Shown: positions 54,701 to 62,780 of the stretch, piece by piece
How positions within the stretch are numbered: position 1 is the stretch's first letter
Layout: the number at the start of each line of letters is the position of its first letter
Source: Myotis daubentonii
Taxonomy: Eukaryota; Chordata; Mammalia; Chiroptera; Vespertilionidae
DNA: 64,000 nt
Assembly: GCF_963259705.1 (NCBI RefSeq)
Contig: NC_081842.1
Coordinates: 67,282,787 to 67,346,786 of the forward strand
Direction of reading: 5' to 3'
Made by a program: the position numbers and the translations under genes
The notes under the pieces: generated by a model
Database searches by the model: none
Told to the model about the DNA's origin: nothing
The model's input: the letters and a program-made list of their open reading frames with translations, nothing else

Positions 54701-57621
54701 ATCCCCCCGTGGTCCGTGTCCATTAGTTTGGCTTATATGCATGCATACAAGTCCTTTGGTTGATCTCTTCCCCTTACCCCCGCCCTCCCCTATAATACCT
54801 CAGCGTTGCTGGCGCTGCTCATTGGTTTCTCCTGAGGGCAGGCCTTATTCCGAACAAACTGCTCCGGGCATTTCCAAAGGCTCCTTTTCCCCTCCCCCTG
54901 ACGGAAGCCGCAGGGGTTTCTCTAGATCAGTGGTTCTCAACCTTGGCTGCACATGAGAATCACCTGGGAATCTTTTTAAAATCCTGATTTCTGGGCCTCA
55001 TCCTCCGGAAATTCTGTTTCTTTGTTGTGGGGTGAGGGCCACAACATTAGTAACAAAGAAACAGAATTTCCGGAGGATGAGGCCCAGAAATCAGGATCTT
55101 AAAAAGATTCCCAGGTGATTCTAATGTGTTTACTGTGGGAGTCTGGAGGTAAAGCTCACAATATTGTTAGGGCCACCTTATGATCGGGTCCCCCTGGAGT
55201 TTTTTACTCTCAGACTGGTCCACACAGAGCTTCCAGCAATTTGTCAGTTACAGTTCAGGTTTTTTGTTTGTCTGTTTTAATTTTTATTGTTGAAAGTATT
55301 ATATAGGCCCTCCTTTCCCCCTCATTAACCTCTTCCAGCCCGCTCCCTTCCTCTCCCACCCCAGGCCCTCACCACCCCATTGTCTGTGTTCACTGGCTCC
55401 CCCGCTGTTGTGGCTCCTTCTACCCCTGAGTCTTGGCTCCGGTGAATCGCATATCCCTGTATTCACCTGTCAGTCTCTCCAGTCTTGAGGTGAAGGGTTT
55501 GCCCGGGTCCTTGCCTCTCTTGTGGACCCAAGCAGAGTTGTCAAGTTTTTAGTCTGAATGTTCAGTTTTTCACTTGTTAGGATGGAGTCGTGACTTCCTA
55601 GCTCCTTACCTGGAAACCTGAAGTCGTCAACTTTTATTTCGTGATTGTTCCCCCCACCACCCCCATTGGCAGATTTTAAATTATAGATTGAGTTCTTTCT
55701 GCTAGCATGCTTTTGTGCTCCTCTCCCCAACAACACAAAATGGAAGAGTTTCTCAAATTGTTCTTCTTATGTAAAATATGATTACGATTTATTTATCCTC
55801 CATCTATATTATGTAATTCTTTCTAAAACCAAGGGTAATGAATGATGTTAGAATTATTTATTTAGGGGATTCTCGGCATTCTTCTATCAATACACATCAT
55901 CAAAGAGGCACTTTCTTTCTCCTTCTTTCTGTCTTTCTCTCTCTTGTTTTGTCTCTCTCTCTCCTGTGTGTCTGTGTTTTAAAATCTTGGCATTCTTCCA
56001 TCAATACACATCATGAAGGTCTCTCTCTCTCTCTCCCTCTCTTCCTCCCTCTCTCTCTCCCTCCCTACCTCCCTCCCTCTCTTGTTCTCTTTCATCTCTC
56101 CTGTGTGTGTGTTTTAAATCATACACTTTTGAAAAAGAAATAAATATTCTGTCTGTTCATCACTTACATTTCAGATGGGGCTGACTTAGGCTATGCTTAC
56201 CTGGACTTTAACTACAGCGGGACACTGCTGGCCTCTGTTGGTAGCAGCCCTGATTATACTTTGACCATCTGGGATTGGAAAGAGGAACAGCCCATACTGA
56301 GGACAAAAGCTTTTTCCCAGGAAGTCTTTAAGGTTACTTTCAATCCTGAAGATGACGAGCAGCTTACTACAGCAGGATCGGGCCACATCAAGTATGTGTG
56401 TGACTGTACAGGTGCTAGGAGATTATAGTGAGGGTATTTTCTAAGGGAATCGACCAACTGGAGACATTTTTGCTGATGTTGTTAACATTAAGATATCTTT
56501 AAAATGTGTTCTTTTTAAAGTTAACTAATTCAATATGGGGATTTATTACTGCAGACAGCACCGACAAAAAAAAAGGGCTTTTAAAGTTAGCCTGCTGTCG
56601 TCTTACAGGCTTTACCTCCTAAAACAGTTTGTACATTGTCTGCCTAAAGTTGGCATAGTATTTCCAAATTCATATTGAACTTCCACATTGCCTATTAAAT
56701 CTGTTGTTCGAAGCAATAATGTATGATGGATAAGCCCTTTTGGCATATTAATCAGGTGAATGAATAAAGGCAATAATATATGTGACTATGAAGTATATAA
56801 ATGCATCGAGGTAGGTACATTCAGTCTCTGTCTTGTCTGCAGATTCTGGGAAATGGCTCAAACATTCACTGGTCTCAAGCTTCAGGGCTTCCTAGGTCGA
56901 TTTGGCAAAACAGCCACTACTGATATAGAAGGCTACATGGAGCTCCCAGATGGGAAGGTGAGTACAATGATAAAACTATGTCTTCAAGTGACACGCACAT
57001 ATGAAGGCACATTATACATTCTAAAAAGCACTGCCTTTATTAGCAATAACAGATACTGTAATTGTGAATATAGTGAACATTTAACTCCGCCTCTTCAGAT
57101 GATCACTTTAATTAATATATTTCCATGGAATTGTCATAACCCACTGCACCTATCACTTGCTGTTTTGTTTTTCTTAAACCTCACCCAAGGATATTTTCCC
57201 ATTGATTTTTAGAGAGAGTGGAAGAGAGAGGGAAAGACAGAGAGAAATATCGATGTGAGAGAAACACATCGATTGGTTGCCTCCTGCACTCGGCCTGGGG
57301 CCTGACCGGGGAGGAACCTGCAACTGAGGTACGGGCTCTTGACCAGATTGAACCCGGGACCCTTCCGTCCACAGGCCGACACTCTGTTCACTGAAACAAA
57401 CAGGCTAGGGCTTGCTATTTTGTTTTTAATAAGTATTATACACAATATGCAGACATTTTCCTCAATTAATATAATGATATCCTTGTCACTTTTACTTGTC
57501 ATGGAGTTGCAGTGTTTATAATGTTTATCTTGCCCTTCTTTTCTTTTCCATGATCCTTCAAGAGGATTTACTAGGTCAAAGGTTATATACTATCTTGTGG
57601 CTTTTATTTTTTTATTTTATT

Positions 57622-57668
<47 letters not shown>

Positions 57669-60600
57669 TTATTTTTTCCTCCTGTATTCCCCCATTCAAT
57701 CTTTTTTTTTTTTTCTTGGCACTATGTGTTTTATTTTTTTATTTTTTTTAATTAAATCTTTATTGTTCAGATTATTACATTTGCTCCTCTTTTTTTTCCC
57801 CCCCCATAACTCGCCTCCTCCCAGTTCCCGCCCCACCCTCCGCCCTCACTCCCCACCCACTGTCCTCATCCATAGGTGCACGATTTTTGTCCAGTCTCTT
57901 CCCACATCTCCCACACCCCTTTCCCCCCCCCCCCAAGAATAGTCAGTCCATTCCCTTTCTATGTCCCTGATTCTATTATAATCAACAGTTCATTCTGTTC
58001 ATCAGATTATTTATTCACTTGATTCTTAGATTCACTTGTTGATAGATGCATATTTGTTGTTCATAATTTGTATCTTTACCTTTTTCTTCCTCTTCCTCTT
58101 CTTAAAGGATACCTTTCAGCATTTCATATAATCCTGGTTTGGTGGTGATGAACTCCTTTAGCTTTTCCTTATCTGTGAAGCTCTTTATCTGACCTTCAAT
58201 TCTGAATGATAGCTTTGCTGGATAAAGTAATCTTGGTTGTAGGTTCTTGGTATTCATCACTTTGAATATTTCTTGCCACTCCCTTCTGGCCTGCAAAGTT
58301 TCTGTTGAGAAATCAGCTGACAGTCGTATGGGTATTCCCTTGTAGGTAACTGAGTTTCTTTCTCTTGCTGTTTTTAAGATTCTCTCTTTATCTTTTGCTC
58401 TTGGCATTTTAATTATGATGTGTCTTGGTGTGGTCCTCTTTGGATTCCTTTTGTTTGGGGTTCTCGGCGCTTCTTGGACCTGTAAGTCCATTTCTTTCAC
58501 CAGGTGGGGGAAGTTTTCTGTCATTATTTCTTCAAATAGGTTTTCAACATCTTGCTCTCTCTCATCTTCTGGCACCCCTATAATTCTGATGTTGGTACGC
58601 TTGAAGCTGTCCCAGAGGCTCCTTACACTATCCTCGCATTTTTGGATTCTTTTTTCATTTTGCTTTTCCGGTTGGATGTTTTTTGCTTCCTCGCATTTCA
58701 AATCATTGACTTGATTCTTGCGCTCCTCTGGTCTGCTGTCGGGCGTCTGTATAATATTCGTTATTTCAGTCCGTGTATGCTTAATTTCTACTTGGTTCCC
58801 CAATATAAGATCAAGGGTCTTATTAGTTTTCGTGTAGATCTCATTAAGTTTATCGGCAGCTTCTAAACAGTTCTTGAGAGACCTTAAAAGTGTGGTTCTG
58901 AACTCTATATCTTCCATTGACAATTTTGTCCTGTTTCTTTGTCTCCGCATTTTGATATGCTTCCTTGGTGCACCCCCTAGTGGTCTTTGTTCGCAGTCTT
59001 ATAGTTAAATCTTGATTGTTGTAGCTAATTCCAGGGAGGGTTTGACCTCCAGGCCAAGTGGCTATGAGAATCAGCTGTGTCAGCAGTGAGAGAACTTCTG
59101 TCCTCTAGGGAGGTGCTAATCTAGCCTTTGCCTGAGGCTATCCGGCAAATGCCTCTGTGCAGGGCTTGGGCGGGGCGGGTCGCACAGGATCAACAGGGTG
59201 GGCCGGAGAGAGCAGTTATGGCGGCTCTCAGTCCTGTCCCCAGGGGCTCTGCCTCTCTGAGTCCCAGCACCCGCTGCAAAGCTCAGAGAGAAAGCTGCAC
59301 TCGCTCTGACCGAAGCCAGACAGTCCCGCTTCTCCCGTTTGAGTCTGGGTCCCTAAAGACTCGCCCGGATCTGGTGCTCAGAGTCTGCGACTCCCTCCCG
59401 ATTGAAAACAACAACCGCGCCCTCCACCGCCAGCCCGCTCCACGCACTCCGCACCTCAGAATTTGACTTCAGCACTGCGCCTCCTCTGAGTGTCCGTGTG
59501 CGTTTCTCTTTCCTCCTAGTTGTAGGACTTCCACTCAGCCAGCGTTCCTGTGGTTCTGGGTGATGTCCCTTCCGTTTTTTGGTTTCACTTTTGAAGTAGT
59601 TGTTCAAAGCAGCAAACTCCGGCGTTAACCTATGCCGCCATCTTGGTTCTCACCTATATTCCCCCCATTCAATCTTGTCTACCACAATCAGACAGACAGA
59701 AAGGGCAAGGACACTTTTCTCTTGCATCTGTGGCTTTTATTTTTATTGTCAGATTATTATTCAAGATTGAGCAACTTTATAGTAACATCTGCAACACTGC
59801 AGCTTTAATCTGTTAGTTTATTTTAAAATATTGTGAGATTACTCCCTCTCTTCCTCTACAAAGCGTATTGGCATATTACCCATAGAATTAGTTCTCCATT
59901 AATATTGTATTTGGTTTCCTATTAGGATTATTTTTTGTGATCGTTTCAATTATAAGTAAATGCCAGTATACACATATTACTCTAAGAAACAAAATGGTCT
60001 AGTCCTCTACCTAATGGGATGGGATGTTCTTAATTTGAAATCATTGTGTGTAGGAGGAAATAGAAAGCATTGGATGCTGGCTAGGCAATAGTATATCTAA
60101 ACCTATAAGATGATTGTAAGTTATTCCACCTTCAAATTCTGAATACTGTAAGAATTAAGTTACATAAAGATTAATACAACCCTTGTTAAAAACATGTTGT
60201 GAGATGTATCTTTAAAAGGTTCAGTAGAGATTGTGTAGATGTAGGGGAGAAAAGAAGTCTTTTTAAATAAGAGAGCCACAAAAGGAAATGCTTATGATTA
60301 GAAATAAATATCATTTAAAAGACTAATTAGAATAATGATTTCATATTGGGAAAGAGTGGGGAATTAGATTGAGAAGCATGGTTAGGTCCTAGTGTGTGAG
60401 GGGTTTAACAGCCAGGCAGAACTATTATATTTTGGAAGAGTAGACTTGCAAATGAAAGAAGTTGTAGATACATTTGACCACACAATGCCAGGTGAATTAG
60501 AGGAAGGGAAGTCTGGAGTCAAGGAGATGAGCTAGGAAGGAAGATGTTGTTTCCTCTAAGCAGGGGTGATCAGGGCCTAGAACTTTCCTGAAGACAAATG

Positions 60601-62125
60601 GAACAGGAAAGCTAGACATGAATGACATTTCAGAAAGGAATGCCATATAAGCTTTGGTGAACTTTCGTGGCTTTGGTCACTTGACAGAAGAAACCAAGTG
60701 TAAATGAAGACTCTACCAAAAATGGGCTGAAGCTTCATAGGTAAAATAGATAAGAATAGGTAGACAAATAGGTAGAAAAGACTGAGTGAGGTCATAAGCT
60801 ACTCTGGGTGAGAGGGAAGTGGGGATGCAGAATCCTAGAGCAGGCTGGCAAGAATTAGGTCAGTTTCCCAAAGAGCATTCCATGGAGCATTCGTCTGCAC
60901 AGCAGCTCTATGAAAAGAAGACTTCCTCCTCAAATTCCTTCTTAGCTAAAATTCTTCTTGCTGATTCCCAGTGAACACTTTTGTGTTAGAGCATCCAAGG
61001 AGTCCTAGAGAAGAGAAACGTGTTGGTCTCTGTTTAATCCAGCATCTGTCTCCTTAGGCTGGGTAGTTGGAGCAGGAGCTTTCGAGCCACAGTGCCTGGT
61101 TTAGAATCCGGACTCCTCTGAGTAATTTTGGGCAAGTTAGTTAACTGTCCTGTTCTTTTTAATTCTTTTTTCCTTTGTAAAATGGAGATGGTAATAGTCA
61201 GGGCTTTCCCTGGCCCATACGGTTTTGTGTGAAAAGAAAAACTGTCTCCCCTGGAGAAATAAAGTCCCAACTTGCACAGCTGTCCATGTTATCCCCAATA
61301 AATGCATCTGGTTCATATGGTTGTTACGGTTACATAACTTTATGTACGTAAGGTCTCCATTAATATTACCTTTTAGGTAACACCTGTTAAATGTCCTAAG
61401 AACTACCGTTTGGTGGTACGTACTTTGGGAAGTGCTGGATTCAATGGATTAGCATGAGGTGGTTCCAGATGACTATCCTTTGAAATTGGATACTATTAAT
61501 GATATAATCTTCTGAGTTGAGTAATGCCCTCACAAATTATCAAACATCTTATAATAATTGATATTATCATACTTAAAAAGTAGAATCTCATCTGTCAAGA
61601 ATTTTAAACATGCCTCTAATTTTTGAGCCAGTAATCCCATTCCTGGATTATGTCCTTAAGACATGTACAAGGAAATATATAAAAGATACGTTTGGAAAAA
61701 ATACCAGCAGCATACAACCTAGTCACAATAATGAAAATGATGCATAACCCTCGGAGGAAATACATAAAAATGGATTAGTGGTTCTTCTTGGGGCAGTGCA
61801 TTTTCATTTCTATATTTTCTTATTTTTTCTGTCTTAAAAATTTTACTTCCATAATCAAGAAAAATAATCTTTTAAAAATCATTTTTCCTGCTATTTGAGT
61901 CATAAATATACACATTTGTCTGTCTTAATGCACATTCCTTCCTTTGTGCACACCTGCCAGGTGCTGTCTGGGTCAGAATGGGGCAACATGCTGGTTTGGG
62001 AAGCTGGCCTCATCAAAGTCGAGCTCACTCGAACTGGAAATAAACTTTGTCACCAGGGCCCCATCAATCAGATAATGCTGGACGAGGGGGAAGTTATCAC
62101 CATTGGGTCAGATGGATGGGTTAGG
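39659..62125 (+). CDS. CFAP44: CFAP44, cilia and flagella associated protein 44 (WDR52), 5' eight coding exons
   Basis: WD40-repeat axonemal protein. From family knowledge, with CFAP43 it forms part of the tether and tether-head complex that holds the inner dynein f/I1 motor, and human mutations cause malformed sperm flagella. Coding exons are 39659-39767, 43481-43633, 44118-44277, 46494-46656, 51826-51928, 56175-56391, 56843-56957 and 61961-62125. Phases join cleanly for 395 codons. Recognised segments include [10 protein letters not shown] at the N-terminus, an acidic Glu/Ser-rich region, [67 protein letters not shown] and [20 protein letters not shown]. The human protein is about 1,850 residues, so most of it lies right of the window. 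No frameshift or stop is seen. Confidence 0.95.
40011..40619 (-). mobile_element. Solo ERV-type LTR
   Basis: On the + strand TGTATTGTACCCTGTG ... CTTTTCTAATACA, with TGTATT/AATACA as terminal inverted repeat. The antisense AATAAA-type site is ATTTATT near 40070. No second copy or internal region was found, and the target duplication is not convincing. Confidence 0.6.
40625..40770 (+). mobile_element. MIR SINE
   Basis: Diverged sense MIR: AAGTCCTGGATCTACCAC, GAACTTGGGTAAATTTT and TAACATGATAATTGAGC. Confidence 0.65.
41040..41205 (+). mobile_element. L2 LINE fragment
   Basis: CTCCCTCCATACCACCACTAG and TATCTTTCTAGAAAATTAGA resemble the sense L2 segment that normally reads GTGATCTTTCTAAAA. Diverged. 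Confidence 0.55.
41206..41899. other. CFAP44 intron without recognised feature
   Basis: No exon or family recognised. Confidence 0.3.
41900..42851 (-). mobile_element. Old L1 ORF2 fragment
   Basis: The minus strand encodes remnants of the ORF2 segment between endonuclease and reverse transcriptase ([19 protein letters not shown] and LLARPIKK near 42170-42250), with many stops. A Ves follows at 42852. Confidence 0.85.
42852..43040 (+). mobile_element. Ves SINE
   Basis: GCCCTGGTCAGTGTGGC head, GTGCAGGAGGCAGTTGATC, CTCTCATCTTTCC, A-rich end. AAAAGACAT on both sides. Confidence 0.92.
43041..43480. other. CFAP44 intron without recognised feature
   Basis: AT-rich, with a direct repeat ACAACTATATATTAATAA at about 43122 and 43139. 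Nothing else. Confidence 0.4.
43481..43633 (+). CDS. CFAP44: CFAP44 exon, acidic region
   Basis: Acceptor aatag ending 43480, donor gtatta at 43634. It encodes a Glu/Asp-rich segment ([18 protein letters not shown] and [17 protein letters not shown]). Phase 1 in and out. Confidence 0.92.
44118..44277 (+). CDS. CFAP44: CFAP44 exon
   Basis: Acceptor tttttag ending 44117. It encodes [20 protein letters not shown] then [19 protein letters not shown]. The donor chosen is gtatcc at 44278, which leaves phase 2 and gives ILV/HSFGYDC with the next exon. The alternative gtgtat at 44276 breaks that join. Confidence 0.9.
44327..44550. mobile_element. hAT-Charlie MER1-type element
   Basis: CAGGGGTTGGCAAACTACAG to AGTTTGCCAACCCCTA. 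Flanked by TCTTAGGC (44319-44326) and TCTTAGGT (44551-44558). Internal AATAAAGTTTTATTGGAACA and TTGTCTATGGCTCCC. Confidence 0.92.
44690..45343 (-). mobile_element. HeliBat-like Helitron, degraded ends
   Basis: GC-rich body with CTCACCTGCTCTACCATCC, one CTCF-like GCCCTGGTGGTCAGCGC, TTTGGTCTATTTGCATTTTAG and ATATATAGAAG at the 5' end. The left limit is uncertain. Related to 6041-6573. Confidence 0.7.
45344..45580. other. CFAP44 intron without recognised feature
   Basis: Unassigned. It may be part of an older LTR or repeat interrupted by the hAT at 45581. Confidence 0.3.
45581..45815. mobile_element. Non-autonomous hAT with perfect 15-bp inverted ends
   Basis: CAGTGATGGTGAACC at the left and its exact complement GGTTCACCATCACTG at the right. 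Flanked by GCTTAGAC (45573-45580) and GCCTAGAC (45816-45823). Confidence 0.95.
46494..46656 (+). CDS. CFAP44: CFAP44 exon, start of WD40 region
   Basis: Acceptor ttcag ending 46493, donor gtatgc at 46657. It encodes [19 protein letters not shown], then [20 protein letters not shown] and GTGIGVIG. It ends in phase 0. Confidence 0.94.
46845..46940 (-). mobile_element. MIR SINE fragment
   Basis: CCCACTTTTCAGATAAGG, GGTTAAGTGACTTCCC and ATCACGCAGGTC, antisense MIR. Confidence 0.7.
46929..47600 (-). pseudogene. Unrecognised antisense coding-like remnant
   Basis: The minus strand has a Lys/Arg- and Glu-rich coding-like stretch, for example [20 protein letters not shown] at about 47245-47180, preceded by broken basic segments with stops up to 47600. 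It looks like a decayed retrocopy of a basic nuclear or nucleolar protein, but I cannot name the parent. It lies in a CFAP44 intron with no splice sites recognised. The tail near 46930 runs into an MIR. Confidence 0.3.
47915..48185 (-). mobile_element. L1 3' end
   Basis: T-run, then ATTGATGTACAATATCAT, TTCAGGTGTACAACCC and AGTGATCACCCTGATAAACC, an antisense L1 3' UTR. Confidence 0.8.
48435..48736 (+). mobile_element. HeliBat Helitron
   Basis: 5' TCTATATATATAAAAGCC, 3' hairpin GCACAAATTCGTGC and AGCCTCTAG, flanked by A and T. CTCF-like pair at 48517-48530 and 48548-48561. Confidence 0.93.
48737..49254. other. CFAP44 intron without recognised feature
   Basis: No exon or clear repeat recognised. 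Confidence 0.35.
49266..50115 (-). mobile_element. 5'-truncated L1 with 11-bp target duplication
   Basis: Minus-strand L1 3' end: A-tail as T-run at the left, 3' UTR, then the ORF2 C-terminus ([19 protein letters not shown] and [17 protein letters not shown], 49795-50037). The target duplication TCAACTTCATT is at 49255-49265 and 50116-50126. ORF2 is broken. Confidence 0.95.
50127..50524. other. CFAP44 intron without recognised feature
   Basis: Nothing recognised. TCTCAACCCATATCCTCC at about 50450 is echoed at about 52273. Confidence 0.3.
50525..50745 (+). mobile_element. MIR SINE
   Basis: Sense MIR: GTTTACCAGCTATATGAC, TTAACCTCTCTGTGCCTCAG and GGCACATAGTAAGCCCTCA. Confidence 0.88.
50746..51394. 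other. CFAP44 intron without recognised feature
   Basis: AT-rich, nothing recognised. Confidence 0.35.
51395..51585. mobile_element. MER20-type hAT remnant
   Basis: TAGTGGTTCCCAAAGAGTGG, CAACATCACTTGGGAGC, CATTCTCGGGCC, GACTCTGATGCAC and GAATCACTG. Old. Confidence 0.85.
51826..51928 (+). CDS. CFAP44: CFAP44 exon
   Basis: Acceptor tgtag ending 51825, donor gtgagt at 51929. It encodes [20 protein letters not shown] and [12 protein letters not shown], a WD40 blade. It leaves phase 1. A Ves SINE starts 35 bases downstream of the donor. Confidence 0.95.
51964..52162 (+). mobile_element. Ves SINE
   Basis: GCCCTAGCTGGTGTGGCTC, GATAGAGCATCAGCC, GGTTGCAGGCTCGATCCCC, A-rich tail. AACACCRGTGTT is duplicated on both sides. 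It lies 35 bases after a CFAP44 exon. Confidence 0.95.
52210..52398. mobile_element. Old LINE-derived fragment
   Basis: TCAGTCAGGGTCCTCCAGAG and AAAGGAATTGGCTTATGC are typical of ancient mammalian L1-derived repeats. Orientation not decided. Confidence 0.55.
52376..54250 (-). mobile_element. L1 fragment with ORF1 and the start of ORF2, broken
   Basis: The minus strand carries ORF1 remnants in pieces: [20 protein letters not shown] then [11 protein letters not shown] at 53732-54025, and [14 protein letters not shown] at 53577-53792. Downstream, at about 52400, is the ORF2 endonuclease signature ([14 protein letters not shown] after translation). Many stops and frameshifts. Confidence 0.85.
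54601..54790 (-). mobile_element. L1 3' end fragment
   Basis: T-run then AATTTCTTTATTGGTTAAGG, C-rich 3' UTR and CATGCATACAAGTCCTTTGG. A short 5'-truncated bat L1 tail. Confidence 0.8.
54928..55128. mobile_element. hAT/MER20-like element containing a near-perfect 77-bp palindrome
   Basis: Starts CAGTGGTTCTCAACCTTGG. Arms 54950-55026 and 55052-55128 are reverse complements at 75 of 77 positions with a 25-base loop. The outer terminus (about 22 bases) is not mirrored on the right, unlike an intact hAT. Confidence 0.85.
55260..55735 (-). mobile_element. L1 fragments
   Basis: 55270-55410 is a C-rich antisense L1 3' UTR (AATTTTTATTGTTGAAAG). 55410-55735 resembles another antisense L1 3' block (CACTTGTTAGGATGGAGTCG). 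Confidence 0.6.
55875..56110. repeat. Two-copy 114-bp pyrimidine-rich tandem repeat
   Basis: GGCATTCTTCYATCAATACA then CATCAT, a CT-rich tract and CCTGTGTGTSTGTTTT, starting at 55875 and 55989. It ends 65 bases before a CFAP44 exon. Confidence 0.85.
56175..56391 (+). CDS. CFAP44: CFAP44 exon, WD40 repeat
   Basis: Acceptor ttcag ending 56174, donor gtatgt at 56392. It encodes [40 protein letters not shown] and [20 protein letters not shown]. It leaves phase 2, splitting the Lys of HIKFWE. Confidence 0.95.
56843..56957 (+). CDS. CFAP44: CFAP44 exon, WD40 repeat
   Basis: Acceptor tgcag ending 56842, donor gtgagt at 56958. It encodes [20 protein letters not shown] and [12 protein letters not shown]. 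It ends in phase 0. Confidence 0.95.
57178..57410 (-). mobile_element. Ves SINE
   Basis: Long-form antisense Ves (ACCTCACCCAAGGATATTTT, ATCGATGTGAGAGAAACAC) ending CAGGCTAGGG. CTTGCTRTTTTGTTTTT flanks both sides. Confidence 0.93.
57604..57672. repeat. (TTTA)n microsatellite
   Basis: About 14 TTTA/TTTAT units just before the HAL1 target site. Confidence 0.95.
57704..59656 (-). mobile_element. HAL1 (half-L1) retrotransposon, full length
   Basis: Minus-strand element: 5' UTR from AACCAAGATGGCGGC at about 59650 to 58951, one open ORF1 (58950-58102), then directly a G-rich 3' UTR and A-tail with no ORF2. Target duplications TATTCCCCCATTCAATCTT at 57685-57703 and TATTCC-CCCCATTCAATCTT at 59657-59676. 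The long matched target sites and open frame indicate a young insertion. It sits in a CFAP44 intron. Confidence 0.93.
58102..58950 (-). CDS. HAL1 ORF1 protein, 282 codons, open
   Basis: LINE-1 ORF1p-type RNA-binding chaperone. Residues about 20-120 are helical and likely coiled coil ([32 protein letters not shown]). The RRM-like core follows ([46 protein letters not shown]), then the C-terminal domain ([45 protein letters not shown]) ending at GIL. Length is slightly under the 338 of human L1 ORF1p. ORF1p works in cis with L1 RNA. Lacking ORF2, the element must borrow reverse transcriptase from L1. No stop or frameshift seen. Confidence 0.93.
   Translation of the reverse strand: MRRQRNRTKLSMEDIEFRTTLLRSLKNCLEAADKLNEIYTKTNKTLDLILGNQVEIKHTRTEITNIIQTPDSRPEERKNQVNDLKCEEAKNIQPEKQNEKRIQKCEDSVRSLWDSFKRTNIRIIGVPEDEREQDVENLFEEIMTENFPHLVKEMDLQVQEAPRTPNKRNPKRTTPRHIIIKMPRAKDKERILKTARERNSVTYKGIPIRLSADFSTETLQARREWQEIFKVMNTKNLQPRLLYPAKLSFRIEGQIKSFTDKEKLKEFITTKPGLYEMLKGIL
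59677..61054. other. CFAP44 intron without recognised feature
   Basis: Mostly unassigned. 60340-60560 has faint L2 character (CCTAGTGTGTGAGGGG). No exon seen. Confidence 0.35.
61055..61210 (+). mobile_element. MIR SINE
   Basis: GAGCCACAGTGCCTGG, GGGCAAGTTAGTTAACTGTCC and TTTGTAAAATGGAGATGG. Confidence 0.82.
61211..61960. other. CFAP44 intron, old LINE-like text at 61585-61860
   Basis: GAGCCAGTAATCCCATTCCTGG and AGCATACAACCTAGTCAC recall an old mammalian LINE 3' region. Otherwise unassigned. Confidence 0.35.
61961..62125 (+). CDS. CFAP44: CFAP44 exon, last one in the window
   Basis: Acceptor gccag ending 61960, donor gtaagt at 62126. It encodes [20 protein letters not shown], then [20 protein letters not shown] and SDGWVR. 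It is 55 whole codons. The following exon, expected to start IWDFE, is not found before 64000. Confidence 0.95.
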
Positions 62126-62520
62126 GTAAGTTTTCTTGATTCTTGGACAGTAGCATCCACATCTAAGCCTTGCAGATCACCCAGTTGGTTCTATTTATTC
62201 TTTATTTCTCACAGAGGTCACTTTATGAAGAAAATTAGTGGCCATTTACTCCCAGGGCCCACTCATTTTAAAGAATGCTCTTCTTATGGTAAATATTTGA
62301 ATTCTAGTCAAAATTAATTTACAGCATCTGAACTCTGAAATTTGCTGAGGGGATCTTTTGTTATGTTGATTTTGTTGTTGAAATAGTAGCCTCAGAAAAT
62401 GAAAGCCCATGTTATCACAGTGTAAACAGTGGACACAGATGTTCTTCTAATATGCCCGCTATGAACAGGTCATTTTCTAGGGACAAAAGAGCCAAACATT
62501 TGTTGTTGTTTTTTCTTTTT

Positions 62521-62588
62521 GTTAAATCTTGACCTGAGGATATGATTTTATTGATTTTTTTTTAGAGACAGAGGAAGGGAGGGAGGGA

Positions 62589-62646
<58 letters not shown>

Positions 62647-62780
62647 AATTGGTTGTCTCCTCTGAGCCCTGACCAGGGATCGAAGCTGGAGCCTAGCTAT
62701 GTACCTAGACCTGGAATTGAACCCACAACCTCTTGGTGTACAGGATGATGCCCCAATCAATTAAGCCACCCAGCCAAGGC
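62521..62780 (-). mobile_element. Ves SINE with internal (GA)n expansion
   Basis: Antisense Ves from AAATCTTGACCTGAGGATAT to CCACCCAGCCAAGGC. The GA-rich core is expanded to a (GA)n microsatellite at about 62592-62644 and the CATCGATG core is lost. Confidence 0.9.

Noticed and set aside
57496..57942. 148-codon frame with a hydrophobic Phe/Leu/Tyr stretch
   Set aside because: Translation of the (TTTA)n tract and the T-rich L1-type tail. No domain.
59128..59466. 112-codon + strand frame
   Set aside because: Antisense of the GC-rich HAL1 5' UTR. No resemblance to a known protein.
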